The notes under the pieces: model-generated
Database searches by the model: none
What the model saw: only the letters and a program-made list of their open reading frames with translations
Told to the model about the DNA's origin: nothing
Position numbers and translations under genes: made by a program
Part shown: positions 53,101 to 60,706 of the stretch, in pieces
Numbering within the stretch: position 1 is the first letter of the stretch
Layout: each line of letters starts with the position of its first letter
Origin: Syntrophaceae bacterium UBA2251
GTDB taxonomy: Bacteria > Desulfobacterota > Syntrophia > Syntrophales > UBA2251
NCBI GenBank assembly: GCA_002347815.1
Contig: DDXV01000045.1
Span: forward strand, 1-60,938
Length of the DNA stretch: 60,938 nucleotides
Direction: 5' to 3'

Positions 53101-53185
53101 CGTAGCACAGGCTTTCGCACGTGCCGGACAGATTGCCCTGGATCTCCAGGAGGTTAACCGTATGGAGGAGGCGAGTCAGATCCAC
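50180..53185 (-). CDS. murE-murF: MurE-MurF fusion: meso-DAP-adding and D-Ala-D-Ala-adding ligase
   Basis: A 1001-residue protein joining two consecutive Mur ligases. Residues 1 to about 535 are MurE: CYDSRSCGPGSLFVAVPG, VAVTGTNGKTTVTYLLE, AEVSSHAVDLKRV, and DNPRSEDP, the signature of meso-diaminopimelate specificity. Residues about 545-1001 are MurF: VALAGERFDGHDCL, CAITGSSGKTTTKEM and LIDDAYNANPASV. The MurE part has a Pro/Ala-rich insertion (51795-51895) before the DRAQAI block. There is no stop or restart at the junction. It lies just after ftsI. Confidence 0.95.
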   Translation of the reverse strand: MDLTRLLHTVNLLEIQGNLSGTCESLCYDSRSCGPGSLFVAVPGLKTDGHAHIADALGRGARVVVHEAPWTPPPEVTAIRVADARRALGRLARNFFGDPSAALTLVAVTGTNGKTTVTYLLEAILRAAGHRVGVLGTVNYRYGEKTFAAPNTTPESYELQRLLRQMADAGVTHVVAEVSSHAVDLKRVDEVAFDIGVFTNLSQDHLDYHGTMERYYAAKRRFFTEVLPAGGKGRPCPCVVNADDPWGRRLAGEVALPVLTFGLAEGAAVTTADAELTLAGIAARLRCDRGEFPVRSPLIGRFNLANLLAAAAAALSLGVPTDAIASGIAALAQVPGRLERVSRGGEPTVFVDYAHTDDALRRVLETLNDHRQGRIVTVFGCGGDRDRAKRPLMGRAAADLSDLTVVTSDNPRSEDPAAIIAQIEAGIAARGIPKLPPEALKPDRQPMTGAPSPEAPGAASPKGYTVIPDRAQAIAAAIALAAETDICLIAGKGHEDYQILGERRIFFDDRLVARAALDARKLPHTAAPTGGGAERGHPRLDVAALLAATGGDLIAGPVEAILDGVSTDTRTLAPGALFVALAGERFDGHDCLGEALARGAGGLLVSRARRDRLPDAPGGRAVIAVDDPLTALGGIAHAWRMRFALPVCAITGSSGKTTTKEMAHAILSQKKRVLATEGNFNNLIGLPLTLLRLDAADEIAVLELGTNRPGEIARLTEIAAPTVGLVTNIGPAHLEGLGSLDAIRREKGDLFGRMDPGGIAVLNGDDPSCGALKGRWPGRTVLFGFDPAHDVFADAPAPAAGGGTRFTLHAGGAAREVVLAAPGRHNVANALAAAALAWAAGTDPDAIAAGLARFRPVAGRMRIFTLAGGAHLIDDAYNANPASVAAALQTLADLRGSGAGVAVLGDMLELGEQSANLHAEIGVRLAETGVAQVHLTGAFARTTADAAVAAGLARERIVFFTSPEEVAADLKDRLRAGDWILVKGSRRMRLEAVVEAIRAAL

Positions 53186-53195
53186 ATTCCCCCCC

Positions 53196-55211
53196 TCAAT
53201 CCCCGGTGTAAAAGGAAACGGTGCAGAGCCGTTCGCCGACCAGGGGCGTGCCGGGCGAGGGCGCCTGATTCAGGGCCCAGCCGTTGCCGAGGACGCGCAA
53301 CCGGATGTTTCTCTCCCGGGCGCGCTTCAGGGCGTCCCGGATGGTGAGCCCCCGGAAATCGGGCATGACGGCCTCGTCGATCGTGCTTTCCTCCGCCCCG
53401 CTCACCGAGGCGCCGGGGATGGGCAGGGTCCGGGAGGCCGAGACCAGGGTGAGCCGGTGCGCCGGCGGCGCATTGTCCAGCGGGGACGGCGCCGGGGCGG
53501 GCGATTCGCGCAGGTGGCTCTTGAAGCAGGCGAGGATCTGCTCGCCGATGCCCTTGAACACCGGTGCGGCGGCCACGCCCCCCCATTTGTCCCGCTGGGG
53601 CTCGTCCAGGGTGATCAGCATGGCCACCTGCGGATCTTCGGCGGGGAAGAAGCCCATGAAAGAGGTCCGCACCCGTTCCGAAGAGTACACGTGACGGGCC
53701 GCGTCGTACTTCTGGGAGGTGCCCGTCTTGCCGGCCACGCTCACGTTTTCGATCCGGGCCCGCTTCCCCGTGCCGTTCTCTTCCCCGACGACGTCGGTCA
53801 GTATGGCGCTGAGCCGGCGGGACGTGGCGGTCGAGATGACCCGGCGGACGGGCTGGGGCGAGTTGGCCTGGAGGACCTGGCCCTTCCGGTCGACGATGGC
53901 GCGGACAATGTAGGGCTTCATGAGGACGCCCCCGTTGGCGATGGCGGACAGGGCCGTGATGAGCTGGATGGCCGTCACCGAGATGCCCTGTCCGAAGGCC
54001 ACGGTGGAGGCGTCCACGCGCGTCCAGTTCTGCACCGGGCGGAGGAGCCCCGGGACCTCGCCGGGCAGGTCGATGCCGGTCCTGGCCCCGAAGCCGAATT
54101 TTTGAATGTAGGCGTAGAATTTCTCCTTGCCCAGCCGCTCGGAGATCTTGATGGAGCCGATGTTGCTCGAATACTTCAGGATGTCGTGCACCGTGAGCGT
54201 TCCGTGACGTTTGCGCTGGGCCTCGTGGAACACCCGGTCGGCGACGGCGTAGGCGCCGTTTTCGCAGTAGAAGCGGTCGTTCTCCCGGACGACCCGCTCC
54301 TCGAGGGCCGCCGCCACGAGGAAGGGCTTGAAGGTGGAGCCGGGGTCGTAACAGTCCGTGATGGCCTTGTTCTTCCCGACCTGCTGGCCGAACTTGCCGA
54401 AGTTGTTGGGATCGAAGGACATCTCGTTGGCCAGGGCCAGGATCTCCCCCGTACGGGGGTCCATGACGATGGCGTAGCCGCCCTTCGCGCCCTTGTCGCG
54501 GACGGCCTCTTTCAGGCGTTGCTCCGCCAGGTACTGGATCCGGCTGTCGATCGTCAGGATCAGGTTCCGGCTTTCCTCGGGGGTGACGGCGACGGTTTCC
54601 ACCCGGGCGTAGAGGGGCTTGCCCTTGGCGTCCCGGGCCCGGGTGAGCTTCCGGGGGGCGCCCAGGAGGTGGCGGTCGTAGAGCATCTCGATCCCCTCCA
54701 GACCGGAGGCGTCCGTCCCGACGAATCCCAGGAGGTGGCCGGCGAGCTCGCCGCTGGGGTAGAAGCGCTTCGGTTCCTGGATGAGGAAGACGCCGTCAAT
54801 GTCGAGGGCCTCGACCCGGGCCGCCCGGTCGGGTGGAATGCGCCGCGCGATCCAGCAGAAGTTCCCCTTGCGGGACAGCTTGTGCCGGATCTGTCCGGCA
54901 TCCTGGTCCAGGATCGCGGCGAGCTTCGCCGCGGCGTCGCCCGGCTGGACGATCTTGGCCGGATCGGCGCAGACGCTGTCCGCCATCACGGAGACGGCCA
55001 GCTTTTCGCCGTTGCGGTCGAAGATGATCCCCCGCTCCGGCGGCACCTGCAGGGTCTTGACATGCTGGCGCTCCGCCAGTGATTTCAGGGTCTTGCCGGA
55101 CAGGATCTGAAGCTGGAAGGCCCGCGAGACGAGCGCGATGAAGAGCACGAGAAAGATGGCCATCAGGCTCGCCAAGCGAAGTCGCAGCCATTTTTTCGCT
55201 TCCCGGTTCAT
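53196..55211 (-). CDS. ftsI: septal peptidoglycan transpeptidase FtsI (PBP3) with PASTA domain
   Basis: A 671-residue class B penicillin-binding protein. One N-terminal membrane segment (residues about 12-32) is followed by a dimerisation domain and a transpeptidase domain with the active-site GSTFKPF (Ser-x2-Lys), YSSNIGS (Ser-x-Asn) and AGKTGTSQKY (Lys-Thr-Gly). After a Pro/Ala-rich linker comes one PASTA domain (MPDFRGLTIRDALKRA to the end), as in spore-type or delta-proteobacterial enzymes. It overlaps the ftsL stop by four bases. Confidence 0.96.
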   Translation of the reverse strand: MNREAKKWLRLRLASLMAIFLVLFIALVSRAFQLQILSGKTLKSLAERQHVKTLQVPPERGIIFDRNGEKLAVSVMADSVCADPAKIVQPGDAAAKLAAILDQDAGQIRHKLSRKGNFCWIARRIPPDRAARVEALDIDGVFLIQEPKRFYPSGELAGHLLGFVGTDASGLEGIEMLYDRHLLGAPRKLTRARDAKGKPLYARVETVAVTPEESRNLILTIDSRIQYLAEQRLKEAVRDKGAKGGYAIVMDPRTGEILALANEMSFDPNNFGKFGQQVGKNKAITDCYDPGSTFKPFLVAAALEERVVRENDRFYCENGAYAVADRVFHEAQRKRHGTLTVHDILKYSSNIGSIKISERLGKEKFYAYIQKFGFGARTGIDLPGEVPGLLRPVQNWTRVDASTVAFGQGISVTAIQLITALSAIANGGVLMKPYIVRAIVDRKGQVLQANSPQPVRRVISTATSRRLSAILTDVVGEENGTGKRARIENVSVAGKTGTSQKYDAARHVYSSERVRTSFMGFFPAEDPQVAMLITLDEPQRDKWGGVAAAPVFKGIGEQILACFKSHLRESPAPAPSPLDNAPPAHRLTLVSASRTLPIPGASVSGAEESTIDEAVMPDFRGLTIRDALKRARERNIRLRVLGNGWALNQAPSPGTPLVGERLCTVSFYTGD

Positions 55212-55549
55212 GGCGTCTCCTTCACGGCCTTCAGCATGACGACCTGTTCCAGTGTCGGCGCGGTCATCTGGAGGCGATCGCGGGCGATGGCCTCGATCCG
55301 CCGGGGCGCCTTCAGGGTGGCCAGCTCAAGCTTCAGCCGCCGCTGCTCCTCGAGGAGCTTCTCCTTCTGGTTGAACGCCTCGGCGACCCGGTACTCCAGG
55401 GTCGTCATGTGGATGTGGCACCACACGTACGCCAGTGCGACGGCCATGAAGACGAAGGCCCCGACGATCAGGACGGAATGGGGCGGCCAGCGGGAGGCGG
55501 GTTTCTCCTCCGACAGCCGGTCCGTTTTGGGCGCGTCCGGAGCGGTCAT
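55208..55549 (-). CDS. ftsL: cell division protein FtsL
   Basis: A 113-residue bitopic protein with a short cytoplasmic head, one membrane segment (HSVLIVGAFVFMAVALAYVW) and a periplasmic coiled coil (EAFNQKEKLLEEQRRLKLEL) ending in the RIEAIARDRLQM motif usual for FtsL. It is recognised mainly by position between rsmH and ftsI and by this topology. The ATG at 55549 overlaps the rsmH stop; the frame upstream is a shadow. Confidence 0.85.
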   Translation of the reverse strand: MTAPDAPKTDRLSEEKPASRWPPHSVLIVGAFVFMAVALAYVWCHIHMTTLEYRVAEAFNQKEKLLEEQRRLKLELATLKAPRRIEAIARDRLQMTAPTLEQVVMLKAVKETP

Positions 55550-56487
55550 GGTTCGGTCCTCTCGATGGTGCGCAGTCGGGCGCTGCGCGCCCGCGGATTC
55601 CGGTCGATTTCCGCGCCGCCGGGGACGACAGACTTCCGGTGGACCGAACGGGCGGTCGGCGTGAGACCGCAGGCGCAAACCGGGAGTCCCGGCGGGCAGA
55701 TGCAGCCCTTTTCCCAGGCGCGGAAGGTTTCCTTCACGATCCGGTCTTCGAGGGAGTGAAACGTGATGACGGACAGGCGGCCGCCGGGGCGGAGCCGGTC
55801 CCGGCATTGAGGCAGGGCCTGCCGCAGCCGGGTCAGTTCGTCGTTGACGGCGATGCGGAGGGCCTGGAAGGTCCGGGTGGCCGGGTGGATCCGGCGGTGG
55901 CGCAGGGGGGAAGGGACGGCGGCGTAGACGATGCGGGCCAGTTCCGTGGTGGTCGCGATCGGCGCCTGGCGGCGCCCTGCCACGATCGCTCTGACGATTC
56001 TTCCCGCCATGATTTCTTCACCGTACTCTCTGATGATCCGCTCCAGCTCCGACGCGGAGGCGCTGGAAAGGAGTTCCTGGGCCGTGATTCCCCGGCTGCG
56101 ATCCATCCGCATGTCCAGGGGCGCCGGGCGGGAGAAGCTGAATCCCCGCGACGCCGTATCCAACTGGTGTGAAGAAACCCCCAAATCGAGAAGAACGCCG
56201 TCCACCGGCCCCGGGTGTCGCTCCGACAGCAGGGCCTCGAGCCGGGCGAAATTTCCGTGAATCAGGAGCGTCCGGTCGCGAAAGGGCGCCAGCCGTTCCC
56301 GGGCCGCCGTCAGGGCCTCCTCGTCCTGATCGATGCCGATCAGGAATCCGTCCGGGGCCGTCCGCTCCAGGATCGCCGCGGCATGGCCGCCGCCCCCGAG
56401 GGTGCCGTCGATGTAGATGCCTCCCCGCCGGCAGTTGAGCGAAGCGACCACCTCCTCGGGCATGACCGGTGCGTGAAAACATTCCAT
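55546..56487 (-). CDS. rsmH: 16S rRNA (cytosine-1402-N4)-methyltransferase RsmH
   Basis: A 313-residue SAM-dependent rRNA methyltransferase (MraW). It starts with HAPVMPEEVVASLNC, contains the SAM loop DGTLGGGGHAAAIL, IGIDQDEEAL, LLDLGVSSHQLDTASRGFSF and the C-terminal VITFHSLEDRIVKETF. It methylates C1402 in the ribosomal P site. It lies 16 bases after mraZ and overlaps ftsL by four bases. Confidence 0.97.
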   Translation of the reverse strand: MECFHAPVMPEEVVASLNCRRGGIYIDGTLGGGGHAAAILERTAPDGFLIGIDQDEEALTAARERLAPFRDRTLLIHGNFARLEALLSERHPGPVDGVLLDLGVSSHQLDTASRGFSFSRPAPLDMRMDRSRGITAQELLSSASASELERIIREYGEEIMAGRIVRAIVAGRRQAPIATTTELARIVYAAVPSPLRHRRIHPATRTFQALRIAVNDELTRLRQALPQCRDRLRPGGRLSVITFHSLEDRIVKETFRAWEKGCICPPGLPVCACGLTPTARSVHRKSVVPGGAEIDRNPRARSARLRTIERTEP

Positions 56488-56503
56488 GGTTTCCGGCCGT
56501 CGT

Positions 56504-56950
56504 TTAAATGCCCAATTCCGCCATGCATTCGCTCAGGGTGTCCGGATCGCCCCCCGTTTTGGCCATCTCGGCGTCGAAGCGCTCCTTGCTCCATATCTCG
56601 ATGATCCTGATCATGCCGGCCAGAACCACGTCCTTCTCCAGGTGGGCGTATTCCCGCAGATTCGGGGGAATCAGAACACGCCCCTGGCCGTCGATCGCGC
56701 AGTCCACGGCCCCGGACATGAAAAAGCGCTGGAAGGCCCGCACTTCCTTCTTCAACAGGGACTGGAAGCTGACCTTCTCCTCGATGATCCGCCATTCTTC
56801 GTAGGGGAACACCATCAGATACCCGTCCCAGTTCGTGATGACCAGGCGGTTGTCGTACTTCTCCGTCAGGACCTCGCGCAGGCGGGAAGGGAAGATGATC
56901 CGTCCCTTGTCGTCGATGGTGTGATGATACTGCCCCCGGAAGACGGACAT
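56504..56950 (-). CDS. mraZ: transcriptional regulator MraZ
   Basis: A 148-residue protein with two SpoVT-AbrB-like units: FRGQYHHTIDDKGRIIFPSR near the N-terminus and AVDCAIDGQGRVLIPPNLR in the second half. It binds repeats upstream of its own gene and controls the dcw operon. The frame extends to 57025, but the ATG at 56950 begins the conserved domain and lies just below three GTGG repeats, so the longer form is unlikely. Confidence 0.95.
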   Translation of the reverse strand: MSVFRGQYHHTIDDKGRIIFPSRLREVLTEKYDNRLVITNWDGYLMVFPYEEWRIIEEKVSFQSLLKKEVRAFQRFFMSGAVDCAIDGQGRVLIPPNLREYAHLEKDVVLAGMIRIIEIWSKERFDAEMAKTGGDPDTLSECMAELGI

Positions 56951-56963
56951 TTGGGAAAGTCCT

Positions 56964-56987
56964 CCACTAAAAACCACTTCACTCCAC
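56964..56987 (-). promoter_or_regulatory. MraZ-binding box (three GTGG repeats at 10-bp spacing)
   Basis: On the minus strand GTGG occurs three times with exactly 10 bases from start to start (GTGGAGTGAAGTGG, then TTTTTA, then GTGG). This matches the known direct-repeat pattern bound by MraZ, and it lies between the -10 box and the mraZ start, fitting autorepression. Confidence 0.75.
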
Positions 56988-56996
56988 TTTTGGGCA

Positions 56997-57025
56997 GGTA
57001 TAGAGGAGGATTTTGGGTTTGTCAA
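56997..57025 (-). promoter_or_regulatory. mraZ (dcw operon) sigma-70-type promoter
   Basis: The minus strand has TTGACA (perfect -35) and TATACC (-10) with a 17-base spacer, about 47 bases above the mraZ ATG. It sits immediately after the end of mltG, so the dcw operon has its own promoter here. Confidence 0.8.
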
Positions 57026-57034
57026 GAAAATATT

Positions 57035-58057
57035 TTAATTCTTTTTCCTGTCAGTTTGATATTTTACGACGGCTTGCCGGTGGGCGAGGAGGGTGGAGGA
57101 AAAATAATGCGCCCCGTTGTTGTTCGAGACGAAGTAGAGGTAGTCGACCGGGGCCGGCGCCAGGGCGGCCTCGAGGGAGTCGAGGCCGGGGTTGGCGATG
57201 GGGCCGGGGGGCAACCCCGCGATCCAGTAGGTGTTGTGGGGGACCCGGCGCCGGAGGTGGCGGCGGGTGATGGTTCCGTTGAAATGGGCCAGGTCGTAGA
57301 CGGCGGTGGGATCGCTCTGGAGCTTCATCCCTTTTTTCAGGCGGTTGTGAAAGACGGCGGAGATCAGGGGCTTCTCCGACCGGCACCCGGATTCCTTGCC
57401 GATCAGGGAGGCCAGGGTGACCCATTCCCCCATCGTCATGCCCAGCGCCTCGGCCCGCCGGATCATGGCCGGCGTCACCCGTTTCCTGAATTCCCTGACC
57501 ATGATGCGCATGATTTCGCGCTGGGACATCGAGCGGTCGAGCAGGTAGGTGTCCGGAAAGAGGTACCCTTCCGCCGAGGCCGCGTCGATGTCGAGCGAAG
57601 CGAGGAATTGCCGGTCATGGGCCAGCGCGATGAACTGTTCCGGATCCGCCAGTTTGTGCTCGGCCAGTCGGTCGGCGATTTCCCTCAGGGTCAGGTCCTC
57701 CGGGATCGGGACCCGGTGGTATTTGATTTCGCCCTTGACGAGCTTTTTGACGATCTGCCGAGGCGTCATCGCGGTGGTGAATTCGTATTCGCCGGCCCGG
57801 ATCTGGCGGTGGGCCTGTTTGCCGATGACGAGCACGTAGTACAGGGGGCGGTTCTTGATCAGGCCGGCCCGGTCCAGGATGTCCGTGGCCGCGAAAAAGC
57901 CCGTTCCCTGGGGGATGTCCACGGTGACGGTTCGCGTTTCGGGGGCGACGGCGGTATTGGTGTGGTAGACGTAGAACGCGACGAACAGGGCGAGCAGCAG
58001 GAGGCTCATCCCCGCGACCGTCCGGGCGCGATGTCTGAAGGACTTCCGTTTACTCAT
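57035..58057 (-). CDS. mltG: endolytic murein transglycosylase MltG (YceG family)
   Basis: A 340-residue membrane-anchored lytic enzyme that cuts nascent glycan strands. One N-terminal membrane segment (SLLLLALFVAFYVYH) precedes a LysM-like part and the YceG domain: EGYLFPDTYLLDRSMS, the catalytic Glu in SLIGKESGCRSEKPLI, and NTYWIAGLPPGPIANPG near the C-terminus. The start overlaps the ruvX stop by eight bases. The mraZ promoter begins just after its stop. Confidence 0.95.
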   Translation of the reverse strand: MSKRKSFRHRARTVAGMSLLLLALFVAFYVYHTNTAVAPETRTVTVDIPQGTGFFAATDILDRAGLIKNRPLYYVLVIGKQAHRQIRAGEYEFTTAMTPRQIVKKLVKGEIKYHRVPIPEDLTLREIADRLAEHKLADPEQFIALAHDRQFLASLDIDAASAEGYLFPDTYLLDRSMSQREIMRIMVREFRKRVTPAMIRRAEALGMTMGEWVTLASLIGKESGCRSEKPLISAVFHNRLKKGMKLQSDPTAVYDLAHFNGTITRRHLRRRVPHNTYWIAGLPPGPIANPGLDSLEAALAPAPVDYLYFVSNNNGAHYFSSTLLAHRQAVVKYQTDRKKN

Positions 58058-58490
58058 GGATTGTCCCGCTTTCGGTCCGGCCTCGGCGCGCGTCGAGGTA
58101 GCCCTGCAGGATCAGGGAGGCGGCGACGCGGTCCACGCTCCGCCGCCGTCTGTCCCTCCGCAGCCCGGCCTCCCGCATCAGGTCTTCGGCCTCCCGGGTC
58201 GTCAGGGTTTCGTCCTGCCGGATGACGGGCAGGGCGAAGGCCGCCCGCAGGGTGGCGGCAAATCGGTTCACCTTCGCGCACTGGATGGCTTCCGAGCCGT
58301 CGAGGCGGACGGGGTAGCCCAGGACGATCCGTTCCACCCCGTAGCGGGCGATGAGATCGCCGATGGCCTCCAGGACCTGCCGTCGGTTCTTCCGCACGAT
58401 CGTGGAAAGGCCGTGCGCGGTCAGGCCGAGTTCGTCGCTCAGCGCGATACCGATCCGCTTCTCGCCGTAATCCATCCCCATGATCCGCAT
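58050..58490 (-). CDS. ruvX: putative pre-16S rRNA nuclease / Holliday junction resolvase RuvX (YqgF)
   Basis: About 146 residues with an RNase H-like fold. The first strand has MGMDYGEKRIGIALSDE (catalytic Asp), then VLGYPVRLDGSE, RQDETLTTREAEDLM and the C-terminal Asp in SVDRVAASLILQGYL. It processes the 5' end of 16S rRNA. The frame is open to 58733, but the ATG at 58490 begins the conserved sequence. The ~296 bases between it and selB, which runs the other way, hold a weak promoter candidate only. Confidence 0.9.
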   Translation of the reverse strand: MRIMGMDYGEKRIGIALSDELGLTAHGLSTIVRKNRRQVLEAIGDLIARYGVERIVLGYPVRLDGSEAIQCAKVNRFAATLRAAFALPVIRQDETLTTREAEDLMREAGLRRDRRRRSVDRVAASLILQGYLDARRGRTESGTIHE

Positions 58491-58714
58491 GCGGTCCTCT
58501 GTCGCGCAGACGCGCCCGACTTCGATTGCGCCGGCCGTGCGCTTCATCCCGGCGGGCTTCTCCAGACCAGACGCCCCCGGGCTGCGGCGGTGTTCGAGGG
58601 GATCGAAGGCTGAAGAGGGGGTGTCGCGGGGACCGCAGGGACGACGGGTACGCTGTCGGGCGCCTCTTTTATCCGATTTGTCCGCCCCGTGCAAGCAAAA
58701 TATCCCTTTTCCCA

Positions 58715-58743
58715 TTGTGTAACGGTGGCGCATTTGCTATCGT
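58715..58743 (+). promoter_or_regulatory. weak promoter candidate for selB
   Basis: TTGTGT and TATCGT are separated by 17 bases, each matching four of six consensus positions, about 44 bases above the selB ATG. The match is modest and could be chance. Confidence 0.3.
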
Positions 58744-58786
58744 GGGCGCGCTTCGGACGAGAAAAACAGGACAGGATCGCGGTTAT

Positions 58787-60706
58787 ATGAAACACCTGAT
58801 CGTCGGCACCGCCGGCCATGTGGACCACGGCAAGACCGCCCTGGTCCGCGCCCTGACGGGCGTCGATACGGACCGCCTCAAGGAGGAAAAGGACCGCGGG
58901 ATCACGATCGAACTGGGGTTCGCACCCCTGACGCTGCCGAGCGGGCTGGCGGTGGACATCGTCGACGTGCCCGGCCATGAACGCTTCGTCCGTCAGATGG
59001 TGGCGGGGGCGGCGGGCATCGATCTGGTCGTCCTCGTAATCGCCGCCGACGAGGGGGTGATGCCCCAGACCCGGGAGCACCTGAACATCTGCGCGCTCCT
59101 GGGCATCCGCCGGGGGCTCGTGGCGCTGACCAAAACGGACATGGTCGATCCGGACTGGCGGACGCTGGTCGCCGAGGACATCCGGGAGTTTCTCCGGGGG
59201 ACCTTTCTCGAAGGGGCACCGGTCTGTCCGGTCTCCGCCCTCGCGGGGGAGGGGCTCGGGGACCTGCTGGGCGCCCTGGATGCCGTGGCGGCCGCCGTCG
59301 AGGAGGAGGAGGACTGCGGCCTCTTCCGCCTCCCCGTCGACCGTGTGTTCACGATGAAGGGCTTCGGAACCGTCGTCACGGGGTCCCTGATCTCCGGGGC
59401 CATCGCGGCCGGAGAGGCGGTGGATATCTTTCCCCGGGGCGCGACGGCGAAGATCCGCGGGATGCAGATCCACAACGAGGGCGTGACGGAGGCGGCGGCG
59501 GGGCAGCGGGTGGCGATCAACCTCCAGGGGGTGGAGAAGGCGATGCTCAGCCGCGGCGACGTCCTGGCCCGTCCGGCGACCCTGCTGCCCTCCCGGCGTC
59601 TGGACGTGCGTGCGTCATCCCTCGCCTCGGCCGGCCGGGCGCTCAAGAACCGCGCCCTCGTGCGTTTCCACGCCGGGACGAGCGAGCTCATGGCCCGGAT
59701 CATCCTCCGGGACCGGGACGAACTGAAGCCGGGTGAAGCGACGGCGGCGCAGCTCTTTCTCGAAGCCCCCGCCTGCTGTGTCGCCGGCGACCGGTTTGTC
59801 CTGCGGAGCTATTCGCCCGTGACGACCGTCGGCGGCGGCGTTGTCCTCGATCCCCTGACGAAGAAGCACCGGCGTCGCGATCCCGAGGTCGCCTCCGTCC
59901 TGACCGTCCTGGCGGAGGGGGACGGTGCGGCGCGGACGGCCGTCATCCTGGAGCGGTCCGGCGCCCGGGGGGCGACGCCGGGCGAACTCTGCGTCCGGAC
60001 GGGGCTGCCGGCCCGCCGTCTCCAGAAGATCCTGGACGGTCTGTTCGCCGCCCACCGGGCGGTGCTCGTCGACCGCGACGAGATGCGGGCCGTTGCGGCC
60101 GGGGTCTATCAGGACCTCCAGGACCGGATTGTCGCGGATCTGACCGACTACCACGCCCGGCATGCCCTGAAAGAGGGGCTTTCCCGCGAAGAGATGCGCA
60201 CGGCGCTGGGCCGCGCCGTCACCCCGAAGCTCTTCCAGATGGTCCTCCGCGACCTGGAGAAGGCGGGGCGGATCGTCGCCGACCGCGAGCACGTTCGCCT
60301 CCCCGGCCACCAGGTTCAGCTCGGGGGGGAACTGGCGGCGCTCCGTCAGGAGATGGGCGGTCTCTACCGCGATGCGGGTCTGGCGCCGCCCACGCTCCGC
60401 GAGATTCGCGAGCGCTTCGCCGACCGGGTCCGCCCCGCGGAGAGCGTGCTCAAGGTGATGCTCCAGGAGGGGGAACTGGTCAAGGTCAGCGAAGACCTCT
60501 ACTATCACCGGGACAACCTGGCGGCGCTCCGGGAGCGGTACCGCGCGCTTCTTATCCGTGACGGGAAGGCCACGCCGGTGGAGTTCAAGGAGCTGACGGG
60601 GCTGACGCGGAAGTTCATCATCCCCCTCATGGAGTATTTCGATCTGACCAAACTGACGATCCGCTCGGGCGACCAGCGTCTGCTCCGGGAAAAGGAGGGA
60701 AAATGA
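58787..60706 (+). CDS. selB: selenocysteine-specific elongation factor SelB
   Basis: About 639 residues. It delivers Sec-tRNA to UGA codons followed by a SECIS hairpin. The GTPase domain has GTAGHVDHGKTALVRAL (P-loop), DRGITIELGFA, DVPGHERFVRQMVAGA and ALTKTDMV; beta-barrel domains follow, and the C-terminal ~260 residues form the winged-helix repeats that bind mRNA. The frame is open to 58526, but the ATG at 58787 begins the GTPase domain. Its stop overlaps the fdhD start (ATGA at 60703). Confidence 0.95.
   Translation: MKHLIVGTAGHVDHGKTALVRALTGVDTDRLKEEKDRGITIELGFAPLTLPSGLAVDIVDVPGHERFVRQMVAGAAGIDLVVLVIAADEGVMPQTREHLNICALLGIRRGLVALTKTDMVDPDWRTLVAEDIREFLRGTFLEGAPVCPVSALAGEGLGDLLGALDAVAAAVEEEEDCGLFRLPVDRVFTMKGFGTVVTGSLISGAIAAGEAVDIFPRGATAKIRGMQIHNEGVTEAAAGQRVAINLQGVEKAMLSRGDVLARPATLLPSRRLDVRASSLASAGRALKNRALVRFHAGTSELMARIILRDRDELKPGEATAAQLFLEAPACCVAGDRFVLRSYSPVTTVGGGVVLDPLTKKHRRRDPEVASVLTVLAEGDGAARTAVILERSGARGATPGELCVRTGLPARRLQKILDGLFAAHRAVLVDRDEMRAVAAGVYQDLQDRIVADLTDYHARHALKEGLSREEMRTALGRAVTPKLFQMVLRDLEKAGRIVADREHVRLPGHQVQLGGELAALRQEMGGLYRDAGLAPPTLREIRERFADRVRPAESVLKVMLQEGELVKVSEDLYYHRDNLAALRERYRALLIRDGKATPVEFKELTGLTRKFIIPLMEYFDLTKLTIRSGDQRLLREKEGK

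Noticed and set aside
53121..55082. 653-codon open frame on + opposite ftsI
   Set aside because: No recognisable domain; FtsI on the other strand has all penicillin-binding motifs.
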